Source of the DNA: an uncultured Methanosarcinales archaeon
GTDB taxonomy: Archaea; Halobacteriota; Methanosarcinia; Methanotrichales; Methanotrichaceae
Assembly (NCBI GenBank): GCA_903871465.1
Contig: CAIQHB010000059.1
Coordinates: forward strand, 1-57,923
Direction: 5' to 3'
Length of the DNA: 57,923 nt
The notes under the pieces were generated by a model. It had not been told where the DNA came from and did no database searches. It saw only the letters and a program-made list of their open reading frames with translations. Below, in pieces: positions 39,229 to 48,237 of this stretch. Made by a program: the position numbers and the translations under genes. The first letter of the stretch is position 1, and each line of letters starts with the position of its first letter.

Positions 39229-39376
39229 TGGAGTGAACCCCTCCAAGTGGACAATGAGTTAAGCAACATCAACTCATGGAGGGAAGCATATGGAAAAGCC
39301 GAGGCGGCGCTACGACCGAGCATTCAAGATATCAGTAGTAGCTGAACTTGAGAGTGGCAAACCCCCGCACATATAA
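39229..39376 (+). mobile_element. IS3-type element remnant
   Basis: An end-like sequence (TGGAGTGAACCCCTCCAAGT at 39229-39248) precedes a short frame from ATG 39290, MEKPRRRYDRAFKISVVAEL, which is the usual N-terminus of IS3-family OrfA transposases. It stops after 28 codons. The rest of OrfA, OrfB and the right end are missing. It is a decayed insertion. Confidence 0.7.
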
Positions 39377-39463
39377 GTGGGCTGCTACGCAAACTTTTTC
39401 ATTAGGTATGTCTAAATAAGCGCTCATGGAGGACTGCCTATAAGAGCTAAGTCTATTGTCATT

Positions 39464-40588
39464 TTGATAGCTCTATTAGCATTATGTATGTTTGCTTTTG
39501 GAGCTGAATATACTGCAGCATATTGGTTTCAAAAAGGCAACGAGTTTTATAACAATGGGTATTATGAATTGGCGCTGGATTGCTATAATAAATCTATAGA
39601 GCTTGATCCACTAAATACCTCTACCTTGACCGCCATAGAGAGCGTCAATTTGGGCCTGTCCAAGATTAATAGCTCCCAATTCTATGACAAAGCCATTATG
39701 ATAGATCCTACATCAGCTGGTGCATGGGCCGGTAAAGGCAATATTCTCCAGGAACAGGGCAAATACGACGAAGCCATAAAAGCATACAATAATGCTATTG
39801 CAATCGATCCAAATGATTCTTGTACCTTGTGGGACAAAGGGATGGCTCTTAACAACCAGGGCAAGTTCGATGATGCCATACAGGCTTTTGATAGAGGCAT
39901 CCAAATAGATCCGAAAGATGACGAATTATGGGAGCAGAAAGTATGGGATCTTTATATTATGGGCAGGTATAATGAGTCTATCGCTGTCCTTGATAATGCT
40001 ATCCAGATAGTTCCGGGTGATGCATCATACCTGAACTTTATGAAAGGCACGGTCTTTGAGTCCTCTGGCAGATACAACGAGGAAATTGCTGCTTTAAATG
40101 AATCAAATGGATCTTGGGACTCTGATAAAGGCGATGCATTCTACGGACTAGGCAAATACAGATCTGCTATTGAATCGTACAACAAATCTATTGAGCAGAA
40201 TCAGTCGATTAGCGACAATTGGTATAAAATAGGTCTTTCCCTTCAGGCGCTTGGGCTCAATTCAGATGCCCAAGAAGCATTCACAAAGGCTAAAAGATTG
40301 GGATTGAGTGAGGCAGCGGCGCTTGTCGATAAGGGAAATGCATTGCGCTTATCTGGTAGGTACAACGAATCTATTGAAGCTTATAACAGAGCTATCGATC
40401 TAGATCCCAAATGTGGGGGCTGGTTTAGCAAAATCATATCTCTTAGAGCACTCCACCGTGATGTCGAGACTAATGCGGTTTTTCACCAAATGTTGACGGC
40501 GATTAACCCCATTTCTACAGAAATTTGTTGGCCTAACCTCCCGGGTCACCCCTCCGTTATCATCCCTACAAAATCTTCGCGTGATTGA
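39464..40588 (+). CDS. TPR protein, 3' disrupted
   Basis: 374 codons from TTG 39464. The natural start seems to have been ATA 39440 (GGAGG 9 bases upstream, then IRAKSIVILIALLALCMFAF as signal peptide), so an ATG-to-ATA change may have weakened it. About eight TPR units follow. After VETNAVFHQMLTA the sequence leaves the TPR pattern for about 30 residues, ends at TGA (40586-40588), and TPR repeats resume in the same frame downstream. The product is probably truncated. It is a paralogue of the gene at 33543. Confidence 0.6.
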   Translation: MIALLALCMFAFGAEYTAAYWFQKGNEFYNNGYYELALDCYNKSIELDPLNTSTLTAIESVNLGLSKINSSQFYDKAIMIDPTSAGAWAGKGNILQEQGKYDEAIKAYNNAIAIDPNDSCTLWDKGMALNNQGKFDDAIQAFDRGIQIDPKDDELWEQKVWDLYIMGRYNESIAVLDNAIQIVPGDASYLNFMKGTVFESSGRYNEEIAALNESNGSWDSDKGDAFYGLGKYRSAIESYNKSIEQNQSISDNWYKIGLSLQALGLNSDAQEAFTKAKRLGLSEAAALVDKGNALRLSGRYNESIEAYNRAIDLDPKCGGWFSKIISLRALHRDVETNAVFHQMLTAINPISTEICWPNLPGHPSVIIPTKSSRD

Positions 40589-40800
40589 GTTAATGAAGCT
40601 ATTACGCTCTATAACCAGGCCAAATACAATGAGTCCATTCAAGCATTTGACAATGCCATCCAGATCTATCCATGCAATGGAAACGCTTGGTACTGGAATG
40701 CCTTAGCCCTCAAGTTGCTTAATCGCACTACGGAAGCCGATGACGCTTTTGCCAAGGCCAAGGAGCTAGGTATACTGGCCGAATCCCATCGGTTAGCAGT
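40589..40800 (+). pseudogene. TPR relic continuing after in-frame TGA
   Basis: In the same frame as the gene before it, the sequence codes VNEAITLYNQAKYNESIQAF, then AWYWNALALKLLNRTTEADD, two further TPR units. No ribosome-binding site or start precedes them. This is the tail of the interrupted TPR gene. Confidence 0.65.
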
Positions 40801-41358
40801 ATGTATAACCTGTAAATCAATTCCTCTTTTTTCGGTATCTATTAAACCGCAAGACATTTTTATAAGGATACTTTCCGGCTCAAACTCCATGCCCTTGCGC
40901 TCCAAGTTTCACATTTTCGAAATCGATATCACTAAAATCAATTGACCAATATCAGCAACCACTCAAGGAAACTTGATTGCGATTCTCATAGTGACCAGAA
41001 TGGGTAGTTGGTCCAAAACGCTTTTTGGGTTGTTGGGAAGATCTGCGAAGATAATATGGATAACTTGAGGTTAGTTTTAAGGAGGGAGGCAAAAGTCTTG
41101 AGGGGAAAATAGGAGGAGGAAAGAAATAAGAGTTTCGACTTTTGCCGGATACTATATAGTCAATTGCCGAGATATATAGTTTTCGATTTAGGCAAGACAA
41201 AGAAGGAATAGATTCTGAGGCAGCCCTGTAAGAGGCCAGAGTGCCGAAGGCGAGGTTGTGATAAATCAAGTTGCAAATCAGGTTCTAACCTAAAAAATAT
41301 TAGACACTTCCGTGCAGCTTAATCGTCTATATATTTCTTGGAAAGTACATTGTTGGCT
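40800..41358. other. Noncoding region with dispersed repeats
   Basis: Holds copy 2 of the TATGTATAACCTG repeat (40800-40870) and a MITE-like element (41078-41187). An open frame over 40715-40945 in this area has no family features beyond the TPR relic. Confidence 0.5.
41078..41187. repeat. MITE-like element, copy 1
   Basis: Starts TAAGGAGGGAGGCAAAAGTC and ends ATATATAGTTTTCGAT. It contains the 10-bp perfect inverted arms GGCAAAAGTC (41088-41097) and GACTTTTGCC (41137-41146). A 101-base relative lies at 45992-46092. It has no coding capacity. Confidence 0.65.
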
Positions 41359-41631
41359 ATGAGATGGGTGAGCGCGATAATAACAGCCTGCATAATAATG
41401 GTCTCCTTAAACACAGCATCTGCTCTGGGAGGAGACATCTCAGAACTGAAGAAACTTATCTCAACCAATGAAGATACACGCACGAATTCCCAAGACCTAG
41501 CGTTCTTTCTCGCCACCCATAACTACAACGCTGAACCCGAGGACAGTTATGTAGAGCTCAATCTCAACGACAAGATTTACAAACTCATCCCAAATGGCGA
41601 TAAACCAGGGCTATGTGATATAATGTCTTAA
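41359..41631 (+). CDS. Small secreted protein, 90 aa
   Basis: 90 residues from ATG 41359; the in-frame ATG at 41338 is less fitting because the signal peptide starts at MRWVSAIITACIIMVSLNTA (cleavage near SALG). The mature part is acidic with a sequence ELKKLISTNEDTRTNSQDLA and ends in KPGLCDIMS. No family recognised. It is likely exported or surface-bound. Confidence 0.55.
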   Translation: MRWVSAIITACIIMVSLNTASALGGDISELKKLISTNEDTRTNSQDLAFFLATHNYNAEPEDSYVELNLNDKIYKLIPNGDKPGLCDIMS

Positions 41632-41783
41632 CTATGTGGTGGGAGTAATAATGCGATCAAAAATAAGGTCCAACGACATGGTCAAAACTCAGATTCTAAA
41701 AGCATGTAATCAGCAAGACAATTATGTAAGACTTCTATAACATAGCACCATAAAGATATTTATATGTTGAGCATATATCTCTG

Positions 41784-42953
41784 ATGGATACATTAGCAAT
41801 GAAGGGGATTATTATGCCTAAGGGTCGAAGGTTCGTCTTGCCATTAGTTATTTTGATAGCTCTCAGCTCTGCCTTTTTCTGGAACGCCTACGGTAAGACC
41901 ACTACCGAGCAGCATCTGTTCGTAGAACCGGACGCTGGAAATAAGCCCGTCCTGGACGCACTAAACAATTCAAAACAATCTATCTGGATGGAGATTTATT
42001 TGCTCTCTGATAAAGGCGTCCTCCAGGCTCTTAAGGATGCCAGATCCCGAGGAGTCGACGTTCGAATACTGCTAGAGGAGCATCCGTTTGGAGGTTCAGG
42101 CAGCATTAAAGCCGTCCTTGATGAACTCAACAGGTCTAACATCTCTGTCAGACCGAGCAGCCCTGCCTTCCGCCTCACACATGAAAAGGGCATAGTGATC
42201 GATCAAAAGACAGCCTTGATCATGACCCTCAACCAGGATTTTTCGGCATTTAACAGTAATCGAGAGTTCGGCATAATCGATACTGACCCGGAGGACGTGT
42301 CAGAAGTGGCAAAGGTATTCGAAGACGATTGGGACCGAACCACTCCAAATCTAACCGATTCTAGGCTTGTCTGGAGCCCCGTCAACTCACGCCAGCGCAT
42401 TCTTGGCTTGATAGACAGCGCCAAGCATACTCTTAGAATAGAGAACGAGGAGATGCAGGACAACCAAACGGAGGACCACTTGATAGCAGCCGCCTCAAAG
42501 GGTGTTGATGTCGAGGTCGTTATGTCACCGGGACAAACCGGAAAAGATGCCAACGCACCAGGGCTAAAGAAGATCGAAGTTGGCGGAGTAAAAGTCAATC
42601 TGGTTAAATCTCCCTATATCCACGCTAAAATCATAGTGGCAGATAATTCAACCGCTTTCGTAGGCTCTGAGAACTTCTCTCCTACATCCCTGGATCGTAA
42701 CAGAGAGCTTGGAGTATTGACTCAGGACCCAGGGGTAATCAGCCAATTAACTACCAGCTTCAAAAAGGACTGGAACGAATACAAAGGGGTTAAACAGATC
42801 TCCACACAGACTACGAACCATAAATCTGTAGAGACAACGACGAATCATCGCCTTTTGTCTCAATCAAGACTACGCCATCTCCCCCAGAAGAACAAGCCTA
42901 AAAAACCAAATAAACTTCTGCCTTTATGGTCTTGGCTGCAAGCTGGCAGCTAA
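41784..42953 (+). CDS. Exported phospholipase D-family protein
   Basis: 389 residues; ATG 41784 or 41814 (MPKGRRF). A signal/anchor segment (LPLVILIALSSAFFW) precedes two HKD motifs: THEKGIVID (His133, Lys135, Asp140) and HAKIIVAD (His280, Lys282, Asp287). In PLD-superfamily enzymes the two motifs make one active site for phosphodiester bonds; substrates may be lipid or nucleic acid. The second motif is followed by GSENFSPTSLDRNRELG, typical of the Nuc-like subgroup. The C-terminal about 60 residues are Gln/Thr/Lys-rich. Confidence 0.85.
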   Translation: MDTLAMKGIIMPKGRRFVLPLVILIALSSAFFWNAYGKTTTEQHLFVEPDAGNKPVLDALNNSKQSIWMEIYLLSDKGVLQALKDARSRGVDVRILLEEHPFGGSGSIKAVLDELNRSNISVRPSSPAFRLTHEKGIVIDQKTALIMTLNQDFSAFNSNREFGIIDTDPEDVSEVAKVFEDDWDRTTPNLTDSRLVWSPVNSRQRILGLIDSAKHTLRIENEEMQDNQTEDHLIAAASKGVDVEVVMSPGQTGKDANAPGLKKIEVGGVKVNLVKSPYIHAKIIVADNSTAFVGSENFSPTSLDRNRELGVLTQDPGVISQLTTSFKKDWNEYKGVKQISTQTTNHKSVETTTNHRLLSQSRLRHLPQKNKPKKPNKLLPLWSWLQAGS

Positions 42954-43120
42954 CTTTTGCCAGAAAACATAACCAAGAACCATTTTTACAAATAGAAAGT
43001 ACGATTAAGATACAAGTATGAAATAGTCCTGCGAATGCTCAGAAACCATCCAAGGCCCAAGAGTTACATGTAGAAACTGATACTATTTATTCTACCTCTG
43101 ACATTAGTGCGATCGAGGAA

Positions 43121-44596
43121 ATGGAAATGGGAAAAAAAACGCTTTTCGCTTTAGTGGCAATGGCTGCTTTTTGCGTGACAGCCCTGGCGCAGACGATGCC
43201 AATACAAATTTTTGAGAATTCTCAATCAGCTCCTTTGTGGAAACAAGATGGAGATGCCTTCAGCTCTCAGGGTCAATTTGAGGACGCGATAAAGTGCTAC
43301 GATACCGCCCTTCAGATGGCGCCTTCGGACGCAGAAATATTGACTGGAAAAGGCTTCGCTCTCTGTGACCTGGGTAAGTTCAACGAGTCGTTGAAATGCA
43401 TGGACAGAGCTATTGAGCTGGGCCCCAGGAAGCAAGCCGCCTGGAACAACAAGGGGACTGTTTTCGATGCCATGGGGAACTATGAAGAGGCCTTAAAGTG
43501 TCGCGAGATAGCTCTGAAGATAGATCCTGGTTACATAATGGGCTGGCTCAATAACGGCAGCACCCTTGCAACGATGGGCAGGTATGATGAAGCATTAAAG
43601 AGCTACGATGAGGCCGCCAGGCTAGACCCGAATTCTGAGGATGCATGGTACAACCGAGCGGTCGTACTGGGTAATATGAGCCGATTCGAGGAAGCGGTGC
43701 AGAGCAGCGATAGGGCTCTCGAGCTGAACCCTCGGGATGCTGAAGCCTGGTCGAACAAAGCCCGATTCTTAATTGCTCTTGAGAGATACGAATAAAGCAT
43801 CCAGGCCTGTGACAAAGCTTTGGAGATAGATCCAAATTATGCTATGGCTTGGTCTAACAAAGGCAACGCCCTCTGTGGTCTTGGTAAGTATGACGAGGGT
43901 GTAAAGTGCTGTGAGAAGGCCATCGAGCTCTCTCCAGGAATTGGCCCAGCCTGGTCTGGCAAAGGAGTAGGACTGATCGGCCTGGGCCGGTACCAAGAGG
44001 CACTGGATGCCCTTGACAAGGCTACTGAGGTAGATCCAAACTGTGACATGAGTTGGCTCAACAGGGGTGTAGCTCTAAAGAATCTGGGTCGAAGTGAAGA
44101 GGCTCTTGCATCCTATGACCGCGCAATGGAACTTGATCCAGGATTGGCTGCAACCGCCTGGAGCAACAAGGCCAACGTCTTCTATGGCCAACGAAAGTAT
44201 GACGAGGCCATTTCTAGTATGGACAAAGCCATTGAACTTGATTCTAATAGCTCAGATCTCTGGTATGGCAAGGGCGAAATATTGGCAGACGCTGGTAAAA
44301 ACGAGGAGGCTCTGAAGTGCTATGATAAAGCCTTAGAGCTAAACCCAGGGCAAGCGATGGCCTGGAGTGGCAAGGCTTACGTGCTTTGTAACCTCAAAAG
44401 ATATGATGAAGCTCTGCAGGCAGTTGGAAAAGCTATTGAACTTGATCCTCAGAATGCAGGCCTGTGGAATAACAAGAGCTTGGTTTTAGAGGCTCTGGGA
44501 AGAAAAGATGAGGCCAACGAATGTCACAATAAGACCATCGAACTTGGTCTTGAATCAGAAGAGGGAGACCGGCTTTTGTCCGTGGTTGGACAATAG
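43121..44596 (+). pseudogene. TPR protein gene interrupted by a nonsense codon
   Basis: A signal peptide (FALVAMAAFCVTALAQT) and about six TPR units are followed by an in-frame TAA at 43793-43795, directly after RFLIALERYE. The frame continues without shift with SIQACDKALEIDPNYAMAWS and eight further TPR units to a stop at 44596. The expected residue at the stop is Glu (ERYEESI in the repeat pattern), so a single G-to-T change explains it. TAA is not a pyrrolysine codon. A truncated N-terminal product of 224 residues might still be made. Confidence 0.8.
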
Positions 44597-45164
44597 GACC
44601 ACACATTCATGTCTCCACTGGAAATAGAATAAAAGAAAGGTAGATAAAATTACGGAAAGTAGGACCCGGCCACAGACGTAGATATCCGGCCATGACAAAG
44701 AGCGAAACAAGACGGCCTAGGAGAAATGTCTTAAGCGCCGTGACTACAGGAACTGACCCGGAGAATTAACGACCATGTATTTAGGAGAAACTGATTCTCC
44801 GGGCTAATTTAGATATAATACAGTATGTGTATATTAAGGCTGTGGTATGTCTGATTATTGATCTACATCAAATGATTATTATCTAATTTGACTCATAGAA
44901 TTGATGAGAATTGTGTTATGTCCTCCAGACTACAGGCTTAAGGCAACTCTCCTATTCTACCGTTTCCAAGGTCACGATAGCTCATTAATGGCGCATTCTT
45001 CAAACTTTTTTATGTAATCCGAGCCGAGCCCGTAAAATGCCCTACAATCGAGGATCTACCTCGTCCATGGGATTTACTACCTCCAAGTTGGGAAAAGATG
45101 AATGTCTCTTTTTCAGTGGAAAAGAGACATCGATATATAGCACCTCTGTCAAACAGGACCTCAG
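44597..45164. other. Noncoding region upstream of integrase
   Basis: No gene seen. It is AT-rich in 44800-44930. It ends with a perfect 11-bp stem hairpin at 45102-45130 and a TATA-like ATATATAGC (about 45134), 30 bases before the recombinase start. Confidence 0.45.
45102..45130. repeat. 11-bp perfect inverted repeat upstream of integrase
   Basis: ATGTCTCTTTT (45102-45112) and AAAAGAGACAT (45120-45130) flank a 7-base loop TCAGTGG. The position beside a tyrosine recombinase gene suggests a recombinase-binding or attachment site; an operator or terminator is the alternative. Confidence 0.5.
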
Positions 45165-45746
45165 ATGGACTCGATTAAGTACCTAGATAGTATAGGAATA
45201 AGTTCCCTGTTCTCTGTTGCAAAAGGTAGAGACAGACTGGTGCTCCTCTGCCTCTATGACCTGGGCTGCCGGGTGGGGGAGCTGGTCACCACTCGCATCT
45301 CAGACATAGATTTTCATAATGGGTTCGTCAGAATCCAGAGCAACAGGACCAAGACTCGTCACTTCCGGGCCTCCCGTGTGTGCCAGACCACTCTGCAGGC
45401 CATCCAGGAGAGCATTGAGCCTGGCCAGAAGTGGCTCCTTCCCGGCCGGAGCTCCGGACATCTGTGCACCAAGACGGTTCTCCGGACCATAGACCGACTG
45501 GCTGAGGAGGCCGGGATCCAGGAGGTCTCGCCCAGGGAGAAGCTTACCAGGAAGAAGGTCACGCCCCACATCCTGAGGCATAGTCATGTGGTTAATGCGC
45601 TGATGGCTGGCGTGCCCGTGCCGATGATCCAGAAGCAGGTGGGGCACAAGAGGCTGTCCACGACGGAGATCTATGCCACCGTGGCGCCGGCGCTGGTGAA
45701 GGAGGCATATGATCTGCACGGATTCGGGCCGAGCCCCATTTTATAA
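45165..45746 (+). CDS. Tyrosine recombinase, catalytic domain only
   Basis: 193 residues. Catalytic residues are visible: Arg36 in LGCRVGEL, Lys about 63 in SNRTKTRHF, His135 and Arg138 in HILRHSH, His161 in VGHKRLSTTEIY, and Tyr170. It has the complete catalytic fold but lacks the usual N-terminal core-binding domain (about 90 residues) of XerA/Int proteins. A fragment of this gene is duplicated at 33007-33075. It could be a small archaeal integrase or a truncated but intact-looking remnant. Confidence 0.85.
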   Translation: MDSIKYLDSIGISSLFSVAKGRDRLVLLCLYDLGCRVGELVTTRISDIDFHNGFVRIQSNRTKTRHFRASRVCQTTLQAIQESIEPGQKWLLPGRSSGHLCTKTVLRTIDRLAEEAGIQEVSPREKLTRKKVTPHILRHSHVVNALMAGVPVPMIQKQVGHKRLSTTEIYATVAPALVKEAYDLHGFGPSPIL

Positions 45747-46758
45747 AAACTCATTAGACTCCAACTCCCTGATAGTGAGAGCAGCGAGCCCATAAAATCG
45801 ATTATGCTAAATGAGATAAATGGGAGCTGCAGGCCTGGCCAGTCCTCAAGCCCAATAACTCCGACTTAATTGCCTCTCCTCCTTATGGCTGGCGTTCTGG
45901 AGGAAATAAGGACGAGTCAGGCTATAAGTCTTTTGGGAAGCTGAGGATGGATGAAACCGGATGATGTAGGACCTCATGAGAGATTGAATAATAAGGAGGG
46001 AGGCAAAAGTCAATTTGATGTAGGAGGGGAAAATAGCCATCGACTTTCGCCGAATACTAGATAGTCAATTGCCGAGATATATAGTTTTCGATCCTAGTTA
46101 AAAAAGACCATCTCTACCCAAAAGAAATCATCACGAGAATGAGATATCAAGTCCCAGGCAGGCCAGCGCCGATTCACAGCGCCCTTTTAGAGGAGCCGAT
46201 CACGCGAAGTGATGGCCTGACCCTGCCCGAAGCTCGACTTAATAAGCCGGGCTCGAAGGCGGCACAAGCGCTGGAATCTCACACAGCGTCCGTTTTAAGA
46301 GAACCCTTTCTCATGGGGCCTCGTGTTCGCCCTCTCGCCGTTGGTTTGACTTGTGCCGCCTCATGCCCCGACCGTGTATTAGCGTGAGATCCGGCAGATT
46401 ACTGCGCCTGTTACAGCGCGCAACTTTTTCAGCCCGCCGAAATTTTAGTCTCACAGGCTCGTAGCCAAATGCAGTGCCACGAAGGCATGCATCTCCTGTA
46501 CCAAGGGATCAATACCCGTCAGCCTTTAGGAGCTAGCGGCATGTTGCTCCATGGTGAAGCAAATACCCCTTGTCATCAGAGCATCATCAGATACGTTAAG
46601 CCCACGGCACGCCCGCCACCCGATCATGGCATGAAGCGGCAAACTATCTATATAATCGTTATAGATATTTGTAGTTGGCGGTCGAGAGCCTCCCGAGCTG
46701 GAAAATCGACCAATAATAAAATGGGAGGGGGTTAGCTGAGCCGGCACAGCGTGCGGGC
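45747..46758. other. Noncoding region with dispersed repeats
   Basis: About 1 kb without a convincing gene. It contains the second MITE-like element (45992-46092), the block shared with 32752-32838 (46140-46226), and inverted arms GGCGGCACAAG (46258-46268) and CTTGTGCCGCC (46350-46360). An 82-codon frame at 46139-46387 overlaps these repeats and is not supported. Confidence 0.5.
45992..46092. repeat. MITE-like element, copy 2
   Basis: Shares TAAGGAGGGAGGCAAAAGTC, AGGGGAAAATAG, ATAGTCAATTGCCGAGATAT and ATAGTTTTCGAT with 41078-41187. Its inverted arms are GGCAAAAGTC (46002-46011) and GACTTTCGCC (46042-46051), with one mismatch. Confidence 0.65.
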
Positions 46759-47166
46759 TCAAGAGGTAATCTTGGTCCTGGCGATGTACTTGATCAGCTC
46801 TGAGCCAATCCTGGCCTTCTTCTGAATCTGATTGGCCACATCGTCTGCGGATACGCCGCTGGCGGCCAGGGCGCGAATCTCCTCAAGCGTTGAGTCGTCC
46901 ACGGTGAAGTACTCATCCAGGTCTTTCCTGTGGCCCCACACGTCGCCTTCCAGCATCTCCACGCCCTGCATCTCCAGGAATACCTGGATGGCATTTGACA
47001 TGGTCTTGTGGTAGGATGGCGGGACCTGAACCATTCTCAGCCGGGGGCATCTTTGCATCAGGTTAAGGAAATCTACATTGCTGGCCCGGAATGCCAGGTG
47101 AACTGTCTTCTCATTTGGGTTCAAATTGGGGATCTCATTTCTGGCGCTAATTACTCTAAGTCTCAT
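46759..47166 (-). CDS. DUF1699-type conserved archaeal protein
   Basis: 135 residues, beginning MRLRVISARNEIPNLNPNEK, followed by VHLAFRASNVDFLNLMQRCP and a C-terminal helical part (EIRALAASGVSADDVANQIQ). This matches the DUF1699 family described in methanogens; no biochemical function is known to me. The C-terminal segment looks like a small helix-turn-helix. It is a stand-alone leftward gene, probably host chromosomal, right of the repeat-rich area. Confidence 0.65.
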   Translation of the reverse strand: MRLRVISARNEIPNLNPNEKTVHLAFRASNVDFLNLMQRCPRLRMVQVPPSYHKTMSNAIQVFLEMQGVEMLEGDVWGHRKDLDEYFTVDDSTLEEIRALAASGVSADDVANQIQKKARIGSELIKYIARTKITS

Positions 47167-47313
47167 TTTTGCACTCCTGACCTTAAGATGTATTTCCTAA
47201 TATTAATAGACACTTCCGCGTAATATCATCATTAAAATTATGGATTTAGCACTGAGCTGGAGCGAGGGGATTAATATCCAGTTCAACAATCTGAGAAGGG
47301 AGATTGGACAAGA

Positions 47314-47544
47314 TTGGCTAAGAAGGCGAAGCATAGCGATGCCGTCATGACTGGCATACTCGTTACCAAGTTCAAGATGGGCCTGATTGGCGTCGAGGAC
47401 CTGGCGGAGATGGCGGCGGATACTACCAGGGCGGAGAGGTGCTCGGCGGCGAAAAAGGTGCTGGTGGCGGTGAAGGATTCGCCTGATCTTCCATGCCAGC
47501 AGCCTGCTCTCCCGATATCAGGTCCTCTGCTTCAAAAACGCTAA
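47314..47544 (+). CDS. Hypothetical protein, 76 aa
   Basis: From TTG 47314 (LAKKAKHSDAVMTGILVTKF) the frame reads a Lys- and Ala-rich helical protein with DLAEMAADTTRAERCSAAKK; the last 20 residues are of random character. There is an AAGGGAGATTGGACAAGA sequence upstream (AGGGAG). No family recognised; the gene ends 10 bases before the convergent MC1 gene. Confidence 0.4.
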   Translation: MAKKAKHSDAVMTGILVTKFKMGLIGVEDLAEMAADTTRAERCSAAKKVLVAVKDSPDLPCQQPALPISGPLLQKR

Positions 47545-47554
47545 AAACGGGGCT

Positions 47555-47833
47555 TCAAACCTCTTCCAGCTTCTCGACACCCACCTTCTTGACTATGGGC
47601 TTCCAGATCTTGTCAGGCATCCAGGCCGGAGCACTCTTGGGCTTGTCCATCTGCACCCGCTCGCCTGTGAATATATGCACCTTCTTCGTGCCCCGCTCCC
47701 GGAGTTTGATGTCCGTGTGGCCCCGATTGGCCGCCTTGAGGGCCGCCTGGCGGGGCGATTTGCCCGTGAAAACACCTATCTCATTGCCGTTCTCGTCCCG
47801 CAGGGCGAAGTTTCTCATCTCTTTCTCGGCCAT
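47555..47833 (-). CDS. mc1: Chromosomal protein MC1
   Basis: 92 residues with the full MC1 signature: RNFALRDENGNEIGVFTGKS, PRQAALKAANRG, IKLRERGTKKVHIFTGE and MPDKIWKPIVKKVGVEKLEE. MC1 is the monomeric chromatin protein of Methanosarcinales and haloarchaea that bends DNA and protects it. It has no partners here and is transcribed leftward from ATG 47833 with a TAACGGAGGG-type ribosome site (GGAGGGAAATATT before ATG). It is strong evidence for the host lineage. Confidence 0.92.
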   Translation of the reverse strand: MAEKEMRNFALRDENGNEIGVFTGKSPRQAALKAANRGHTDIKLRERGTKKVHIFTGERVQMDKPKSAPAWMPDKIWKPIVKKVGVEKLEEV

Positions 47834-47882
47834 AATATTTCCCTCCGTAAAAGCTCAGATAGCCATTGCACCTGAAATGATA

Positions 47883-48119
47883 TCAACCTTGTTTTCCCTG
47901 CAACAGCGCCTGGGCATCTGCATGCATGCGGGAGAGCTTCTTGGTGATCGGGTGTTGAGGACCATATTCCTGCTCCGCCAGCCCTTTGATCCGCCAGATC
48001 TCGGAAAGAAGCTTGCAGATCTCCTTCTTTATGTACTTGCGATTTGCTCGGTCATGGCGGATGTGACTCAATCGCTCTGGAGCGAAGACAGAGAGAATGT
48101 GGCCGCAAGTTTTTGTCAT
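47883..48119 (-). CDS. Hypothetical basic helical protein, 78 aa
   Basis: 78 residues from ATG 48119; the frame can extend to 48197. The protein is mostly alpha-helical (RKYIKKEICKLLSEIWRIKG) and positively charged, with LSRMHADAQALLQGKQG at the end. No family recognised. It is upstream of MC1 by 50 bases in the same direction and diverges from the CRISPR-Cas operon. Confidence 0.5.
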   Translation of the reverse strand: MTKTCGHILSVFAPERLSHIRHDRANRKYIKKEICKLLSEIWRIKGLAEQEYGPQHPITKKLSRMHADAQALLQGKQG

Positions 48120-48237
48120 TACTTTCGGCCCAGAGCGGTAGGCTTTTTGTGGAATAAGAATCCAATTTTTAAAAGTTATTTGCATTACTGAAAACACTTA
48201 TCTATGCGCAATTATATCCTGAGTGGAGGAAAGTAAA

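Noticed and set aside
43793-43795. Possible recoding (pyrrolysine) at the TPR stop
   Set aside because: Pyrrolysine uses TAG; here the codon is TAA and no stem-loop suggesting readthrough was noticed.
46139-46387. Plus-strand frame of 82 codons
   Set aside because: Overlaps a block repeated at 32752-32838 and an inverted repeat; the reading frame is not preserved in the other copy.
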